This document shows, piece by piece, positions 6,151 to 10,045 of a stretch of DNA of 10,045 nt (the first letter of the stretch is position 1; each line of letters opens with the position of its first letter). The position numbers and the translations under genes are program-made. A model generated the notes under the pieces. That model did not search any database. It saw only the letters and a program-made list of their open reading frames with translations, and had not been told where the DNA came from. Source of the stretch: Candidatus Dormiibacter sp. (GTDB lineage: Bacteria > Chloroflexota > Dormibacteria > UBA8260); the NCBI GenBank assembly GCA_025450495.1, contig JANWHI010000086.1, forward strand, positions 1-10,045, given 5' to 3'.

Positions 6151-7956
6151 ATGTCGCTACTCGACCGGGTGCAACGCAAGGCAGAGGAAGGGTCGCCACC
6201 TCCGTCGAGCGACGACGCGACAACGGCAACGTCGGCCGTCGAACCCGATCGGGCCGCAGCCGCGCCAAGCCAGGAAGCGCCACCGACCTTTCAGACGCCT
6301 GACGTACCCACCCGCGAGGAGCTGTCTGCGCTGACCGGGTGGCAGGTGCGGCACGCGCCGCCGTCGCAGCTTCCCACCGATGCGCCCGCTGCCGCCACGC
6401 TCGCCCCGGCGAACGCGTCCGGCGGTGCGCCCAGCCTCTCCGTCCAGCCCTTCGGCCAGGCGGCCAGGGCAGCGGTGCCGGCGCCCACCGCCGCCGAGAA
6501 CGCCACCCACGCGCCCGCCAACGGCAATGCGCCCGTGCCCCTGCGCCCGCGCTCCGCGCCTCCGTTGATGATGCGCACGGGAGCGGGTTCGGGCGAGCCT
6601 TCTGACGCGCCGCGGCAGCAGTCGTCGCTGCTGAGCCGCACCGCGCTCGCGCGCGGCCCGCTCTCCAAGCCGGGATCGAACAACCTCTACTCGCAGCTGC
6701 GCAGCAAGGTGCACCAGCGCCTCGTCGAGGAGCTGGCCGGCAACGCCAACACCGCGCCACCGGAGCAGGTGCGCCAGCGCATCGGCGAGCTGGTCAACGA
6801 GATGGTGGCCGAACAGAACCTCTCGATGACCCGCCAGGACAAGCTCCGGGTGATCGAGACCGTCATCGACGATGTTCTCGGCCTGGGTCCGCTCGAGGGG
6901 CTGCTCCACGACCCAGAGATCACCGAGATCATGATCAACAAGCACAACCAGATCTACGTCGAGGTGCACGGCAAGCTGAGCCTCAGCCCGGTGACGTTCG
7001 AGAACAACGACCAGCTGATGCAGGTGATCGACCGCATCGTCAGCAGCATCGGCCGGCGCGTCGACGAGTCGTCGCCGATGGTGGATGCGCGTCTCAAGGA
7101 CGGCTCGCGTGTCAACGTGATCATCCCCCCGCTGGCGCTGCGCGGGCCCACGCTCACCATCCGTAAGTTCGCCAAGGAAGCGTTCACCGTCCAGGACCTG
7201 GTGGACTTCGGGACGATCACCGAGGACATGGTTCGCTTCCTGCGAGCGTGCGTCCGTGGACGGCTCAATGTCATCGTCAGCGGTGGCACCGGCTCAGGCA
7301 AGACCACGACCCTCAACCTGCTCTCCAGCTTCATCCCCGAGGACGAGCGCATCGTGACCATCGAGGACGCCGCCGAGCTCCAGCTCCGCCAGGAGCACGT
7401 GGTCACACTCGAGACCAGGCCGGCCAACATCGAGGGACGCGGCCGCGTGTCGATCCGCGAGCTTGTGATCAACTCCCTGCGCATGCGGCCGGACCGCATC
7501 GTCATCGGTGAGTGTCGCGGTGGCGAGGCGCTCGACATGCTCCAGGCGATGAACACCGGGCATGACGGCTCGCTGACCACCCTCCACGCCAACAACGCGA
7601 AGGAGTGCATCGGCAGGCTCGAGACACTGGTGCTCATGGCCGGGGCCGAGCTGCCATCTCGCGCCATTCGCGAGCAGATCGGCTCGGCGGTCAACATCAT
7701 CGTGCAGCAGTCGCGCATGCGCGATGGCACCCGCAAGGTCGTCAGCATCACCGAGGTGATGGGCACCGACGGCGAGCACGTGCGCCTCCAGGAGATCTTC
7801 GCCTTCCGCCAGACCGGCCTCGACGAGGAGGGCAAGGTGATGGGTGGATTCGCGCCGACGGGGGTCCTCCCGCACTTCCTCGACCACCTCGAGGCCGAGG
7901 GCGAGGGTGTTCCGGTGGAGATCTTCCAGGGGCTGCAGGTCGTCAACGACAACTGA
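6151..7956 (+). CDS. cpaF: CpaF/TadA-family type II/IV secretion ATPase
   Basis: Hexameric cytoplasmic ATPase of the CpaF/TadA branch, which powers Tad/Flp pilus assembly or related secretion. Of its 601 residues, about 1-175 are a low-complexity Ala/Pro/Ser-rich, probably disordered region. The conserved N-terminal domain starts at about 176 (SNNLYSQLRSKVHQRLVEEL) and includes LGLGPLEGLLHDPEITEIMIN and the arginine-rich RIVSSIGRRVDESSPMVDAR segment. The ATPase core has Walker A GGTGSGKTT (378-386), an Asp-box-like stretch IVTIEDAAELQL, Walker B RIVIGE (449-454) and the His-box region GHDGSLTTLHANN with His471 and His479. All catalytic elements look intact. CpaF proteins are commonly about 400-500 residues, so the N-terminal extension makes this one long. 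The usual partners tadB and tadC would follow directly, but the next genes are a sigma-factor remnant and a membrane protein, so the gene appears isolated unless the rest of a tad locus lies elsewhere. Confidence 0.95.
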   Translation: MSLLDRVQRKAEEGSPPPSSDDATTATSAVEPDRAAAAPSQEAPPTFQTPDVPTREELSALTGWQVRHAPPSQLPTDAPAAATLAPANASGGAPSLSVQPFGQAARAAVPAPTAAENATHAPANGNAPVPLRPRSAPPLMMRTGAGSGEPSDAPRQQSSLLSRTALARGPLSKPGSNNLYSQLRSKVHQRLVEELAGNANTAPPEQVRQRIGELVNEMVAEQNLSMTRQDKLRVIETVIDDVLGLGPLEGLLHDPEITEIMINKHNQIYVEVHGKLSLSPVTFENNDQLMQVIDRIVSSIGRRVDESSPMVDARLKDGSRVNVIIPPLALRGPTLTIRKFAKEAFTVQDLVDFGTITEDMVRFLRACVRGRLNVIVSGGTGSGKTTTLNLLSSFIPEDERIVTIEDAAELQLRQEHVVTLETRPANIEGRGRVSIRELVINSLRMRPDRIVIGECRGGEALDMLQAMNTGHDGSLTTLHANNAKECIGRLETLVLMAGAELPSRAIREQIGSAVNIIVQQSRMRDGTRKVVSITEVMGTDGEHVRLQEIFAFRQTGLDEEGKVMGGFAPTGVLPHFLDHLEAEGEGVPVEIFQGLQVVNDN

Positions 7957-7998
7957 TCAGCGCTGCGGGTCGCCTAATACTGGCGGGGTTTTGGCGGC

Positions 7999-8014
7999 CC
8001 ACGCCGCTGCGTGG
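7999..8014 (+). terminator. Hairpin after the CpaF-type gene, possible terminator
   Basis: CCACGC (7999-8004) and GCGTGG (8009-8014) form a perfect six-pair stem with loop CGCT, 43 bases after the cpaF stop, followed by TTCTCC. GGCGG (7993-7997) and CCGCC (8019-8023) could extend it into a longer imperfect stem. There is no proper T-run, so termination is plausible but unproven. Confidence 0.35.
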
Positions 8015-8121
8015 TTCTCCGCCGGGATGTCGGTGACGCCGCCAGCACGCCGAAGGGCACGGACAGGGCGCTGTCACTGAACGTGTGAATTCCGGGCCGC
8101 CGCCGGCGTTGTATAGGACAG

Positions 8122-8546
8122 ATGATCGAGCCCCGCCACGCGCCTGACTCGTACGCGAGCACTCACCGTGCTGAGGGAGGCGTCGCCAGCCCGGGCGCGA
8201 CCGAGTTCGCCGACGCCTATGCGGCGCGGGTGCACCGTTTTGAGACGCGGGCAGGTTGCGAACGCGGCGCAGCCTCCTGACCGACCGCTGGGTGAGGGAG
8301 CAGCACACGTCCGCGGGGGAGGGCTCGGTCGAGACCGACGCTCTGGATCGGCTGAGGGACGAACAGCTCCTTGACGCGGTGCGACGCCTGCCGGAGAGGG
8401 CGAGGACTGTGATCGCGCTTCGCTACGGCGCTCAGCTCGGCACCGGCGAGATCGCAGCGCAGTTGCGAACCACAGCACCCGCGGTCTCGATGGCCATTGG
8501 ACGCGCCTTGACACACCTACGACGCCAACTGGAGGGCATGCCGTGA
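8122..8546 (+). pseudogene. Decayed ECF sigma factor: region 2 largely deleted and frame shifted
   Basis: Two pieces of an ECF-type sigma factor lie in different frames. The first (ATG 8122 to stop 8280, 52 residues) ends in a sequence like the beginning of sigma region 2 (EFADAYAARVHRF) and then becomes unrelated residues. The second, readable in another frame from just after a TGA at 8241-8243, runs to the stop at 8544-8546 and holds a complete region 4: LLDAVRRLPERARTVIALRYG followed by the helix-turn-helix TGEIAAQLRTTAPAVSMAIGRALTHLRRQ. What should lie between, the core-binding and -10-binding part of region 2 (roughly 60 residues), is absent. The simplest reading is an internal deletion that also broke the frame, so no working sigma factor can be made. 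An internal start (TTG 8256 or a later GTG) might still give a region-4-only protein. TATAGG at 8112-8117 resembles a -10 box that would make the ATG nearly leaderless. An assembly error is an alternative explanation. Confidence 0.7.
8531..8536 (+). promoter_or_regulatory. Ribosome-binding site of the anti-sigma-like gene
   Basis: GGAGGG, six bases before the GTG at 8543 and lying inside the last codons of the region-4 reading frame. The strong site and the GTGA start/stop overlap show that this gene was translationally coupled to the sigma gene. Confidence 0.7.
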
Positions 8547-9163
8547 CCCACGTTCTCGAGGTCGACCCGTACGCCGGTGACCGCCTCGCGCAACGATTGC
8601 AACAGCTCGATATTCCACTCCCGGCCGACCTGGCCAGGGTCGGGGCGGGGATGAAGGGTCGGGCGCGGCCCGCTGCGCGGGCACGACGCCAGCGCCGTGG
8701 ATGGCGGGTCGCCGCGGCGGTGGGGGTGGCGGCGGCCGGGTCCGTATTGGCCGTCGGCGTGTTCCACGTCGGCAGCGCGTCAACGGTGACCCTGCACGTG
8801 CCGGGGTTCACCGTCGAGGTCGCTGCCTCGACACAGACGGCGCCTCACCTGACCGGTCAGCAGGCGACGGCGGTCGCGCTGGCCTTGATGGCGCAGCACC
8901 CTGTGACGATGACGGGAACGACACCGTTCACCGGGTTTGCCGTCACCGGCGCCACGTACGAGTCGGACGTCATCAAGGTGTGGGAGACGTGTGGAGCGCA
9001 CTGGTTTCTCCCCCAGCCGATGAACCTGTGGGTCATCGACCTCGCTGCGCCTGCGCAACTCGGCTCCACTTATGTGCGGGGGAGTGTGCTGGTCGATGAT
9101 CAGACCGGCCAGGCCAGGTACTCCGATTTTCTGACCGGCAAGGCGGGCCCGGCGGGATGTTGA
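8543..9163 (+). CDS. Single-pass membrane protein, putative cognate anti-sigma factor
   Basis: A 206-residue protein with a short basic N-terminal region (1-54, rich in Arg from 40), one transmembrane segment (about 55-75, AAAVGVAAAGSVLAVGVF) and an extracytoplasmic domain of about 130 residues. Size, topology and the GTGA overlap with the sigma-factor frame match the membrane anti-sigma factors that follow ECF sigma genes. I see no zinc-binding HxxxCxxC anti-sigma motif, and the cytoplasmic part is short for a classical anti-sigma domain, so the role rests mainly on position. The outer domain ends in a strand-turn reminiscent of PepSY-like repeats (VLVDDQTGQARYSDFL, 182-197) and has Cys150 and a terminal Cys206 that might pair. 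The start is GTG at 8543 with GGAGGG six bases upstream. Since its sigma partner appears broken, the protein may be orphaned or may serve another function. Confidence 0.75.
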   Translation: MTHVLEVDPYAGDRLAQRLQQLDIPLPADLARVGAGMKGRARPAARARRQRRGWRVAAAVGVAAAGSVLAVGVFHVGSASTVTLHVPGFTVEVAASTQTAPHLTGQQATAVALALMAQHPVTMTGTTPFTGFAVTGATYESDVIKVWETCGAHWFLPQPMNLWVIDLAAPAQLGSTYVRGSVLVDDQTGQARYSDFLTGKAGPAGC

Positions 9164-9275
9164 TGTCATGAGCCGCCGCTGCTCGTCGAGATCGCCCTTG
9201 ACGAGCAGGTGTCGCAGCCCGCGGCCGCCGCCCGCGACGAGCAACCGGTTCTGTGCCGTTACGATCATCTGCCAC

Positions 9276-9282
9276 AAGGAGG
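9276..9282 (+). promoter_or_regulatory. Strong Shine-Dalgarno pointing to an ATT start
   Basis: AAGGAGG, nearly complementary to the full anti-Shine-Dalgarno. Six bases downstream, in frame with the PEBP gene, is ATT (9289-9291); no ATG, GTG or TTG in that frame lies at a usable distance. Confidence 0.6.
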
Positions 9283-9288
9283 ACGCCG

Positions 9289-9816
9289 ATTAGCCGTGAC
9301 CCGTACGCCGATCTTCCCCAGGTGCCGTGGTTCGATGTGACAAGCAAGGACATCAGGGCCGGCGATGAGGTGCCGGTTGCCCACCGCAGCGGCATCTTCG
9401 GCGCCGGGGGCGAGGACCGTTCACCGGAGCTGTCGTGGGCGGGGTTTCCGGAGGGGACGCAGAGCTTCGCCGTGACCGTCTATGACCCGGACGCGCCGAC
9501 CGCGAGCGGGTTCTGGCACTGGGCGGTCGTCGACATCCCGGCAGCCGTGACGCAGCTGCCGGCGGGCGCGGGAGAGGATTCCGGGGATGGGCTGCCCGGG
9601 CCAGCGTTCCAGCTTCGCAACGACGGCGGTTCGGCCCGATCCCTGGGCCCAGCGCCGCCACCAGGCCATGGCCGCCACAACTACCACTTCGTGGTCCACG
9701 CGGTCGACGTCCCGTCGCTCGGTATCACGCCGGGATCGACGCCGGCCTTTCTTGGGTTCAACCTCTTCGCGCACACGCTGGGCCGCGCACGCATCGTCGC
9801 CTGGTTCGAGCGCTGA
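9289..9816 (+). CDS. YbhB/YbcL-type PEBP (Raf kinase inhibitor-like) family protein
   Basis: Member of the phosphatidylethanolamine-binding protein family, small soluble beta-fold proteins that bind anionic ligands; the bacterial YbhB/YbcL branch has no firmly assigned cellular role. From the ATT start the protein has 175 residues, normal for the family. Family signatures are RSPELSW (44-50), VYDPDAPTASGFWHWAVVDIP (64-84, the DPDAP and GFWHW pocket motifs) and GPAPPPGHGRHNYHFVVHAVD (120-140, the PPxGHGxHxY motif). The segment between residues 111 and 120 reads NDGGSARSLG, where many relatives have a GYxGP-type turn. The start is unusual: related proteins begin at about this point (xRDPYADLP), and AAGGAGG precedes ATT by six bases, whereas the nearest conventional in-frame start upstream is GTG at 9253 with no ribosome-binding site. 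If ATT is not used, GTG 9253 adds 12 residues. It follows the anti-sigma-like gene by 125 bases. Confidence 0.9.
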   Translation: MSRDPYADLPQVPWFDVTSKDIRAGDEVPVAHRSGIFGAGGEDRSPELSWAGFPEGTQSFAVTVYDPDAPTASGFWHWAVVDIPAAVTQLPAGAGEDSGDGLPGPAFQLRNDGGSARSLGPAPPPGHGRHNYHFVVHAVDVPSLGITPGSTPAFLGFNLFAHTLGRARIVAWFER

Positions 9817-9830
9817 CACGATTCGAATCC

Positions 9831-10045
9831 GTGGACATTGCGGCCGTCTACCACGGACCACTCGCGGAGTTCGTCGCGAGGCGCACCGCCCTCGCACGAG
9901 CACTGCGACCAGGCGATGCCGATGCCGCCGCCGCCGTCGGCAAGCTGCGCAAGCCCGCGGCGAGTGTGTGGGCCATCGATCAGCTTGCTGTCGAGCACCC
10001 GGATCTCGTCACCGAGGTTCTCGCCGCCGGTGCCGACGCGAGGGA
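9831..10045 (+). CDS. Hypothetical protein, N-terminal part (runs off the right edge)
   Basis: The frame is open from GTG at 9831 to the window end (71 codons). The translation has the pattern xLAEFVARRTALARALRPGDADAAAAVGKLRKPAASVWAIDQLA, which resembles the N-terminus of a hypothetical protein family I recall from high-GC actinobacteria, with a recurrent EFxxARDALAxxLR...VxxLRKPxxxAWAxNxLA pattern. The function of that family is unknown to me. The visible part is helical, charged and without a signal peptide, so probably cytoplasmic. It starts 14 bases after the PEBP stop on the same strand, which suggests co-transcription, but no clear ribosome-binding site precedes the GTG, so the start is tentative. 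Confidence 0.65.
   Translation, partial: MDIAAVYHGPLAEFVARRTALARALRPGDADAAAAVGKLRKPAASVWAIDQLAVEHPDLVTEVLAAGADAR

Noticed and set aside
6954..7952. A 332-codon minus-strand open frame opposite the CpaF-type core.
   Set aside because: It is antisense to the intact Walker motifs of the CpaF-type gene, and its translation is Ser/Arg-rich with no family resemblance.
8078..8110. TGAACG (8078-8083) and CGTT (8107-8110) as an autoregulated ECF promoter before the sigma remnant.
   Set aside because: The spacer is 23 bases, whereas ECF promoters normally need about 16-17.
9164..9288. A possible protein remnant in the gap before the PEBP gene; both strands give fairly protein-like translations here.
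   Set aside because: Too short, no motif recognised, and neither strand has a ribosome-binding site and start of its own; the open frames continue as shadows of neighbouring genes.

Overview
The window is GC-rich, with frequent GTG starts, strong third-position G/C bias and long spurious open frames on the antisense strands. The gene content is a secreted CAP/YkwD protein, a MacB-like ABC exporter with a duplicated FtsX permease, a DrrA-type ABC ATPase, a CpaF/TadA-family secretion ATPase, ECF sigma remnants and a YbhB-type PEBP protein. This fits a high-GC bacterium such as an actinomycete or a related soil lineage (Dormibacterota/Chloroflexota). No rRNA, tRNA or lineage-specific marker is present, so the phylum is an inference.

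Left half, minus strand (about 5927 down to 1): five genes run in one direction and look like one or two transcription units. In transcription order they are a membrane-anchored CAP-domain protein with a long proline-rich tail (5927-4974), an ABC ATPase of the LolD/MacB type (4904-4080), an 828-residue FtsX-family permease whose GTG start overlaps the ATPase stop by four bases (4083-1597), an unrecognised small lipoprotein five bases further on (1591-935), and a DrrA-type ABC ATPase cut by the left edge (888-<1). The ATPase-permease-lipoprotein trio is tightly coupled and should act together at the cell envelope. Small hairpins lie in the gaps on either side of this trio.

Centre (about 5928-6150): a divergent intergenic region separates the minus-strand cluster from the plus-strand genes. 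It carries a 19-bp near-palindrome built on two GTAAC direct repeats, which may be an operator.

Right half, plus strand (6151 to the end): a CpaF-type ATPase with an unusually long Ala/Pro-rich N-terminus and no tadB/tadC partners next to it; the remains of an ECF sigma factor that has lost most of region 2 and changed frame; a single-pass membrane protein overlapping its end in the manner of a cognate anti-sigma factor; a PEBP/YbhB-family protein whose best ribosome-binding site points to an ATT start codon; and the N-terminus of a protein running off the right edge. No gene-free stretch exceeds 300 bases. No CRISPR array, insertion sequence, phage gene or tRNA was seen.

I found no convincing complete new system. 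The most interesting points are the decayed sigma factor beside its coupled membrane partner, the CAP-ABC-lipoprotein neighbourhood, the GTAAC operator-like element and the possible ATT start.
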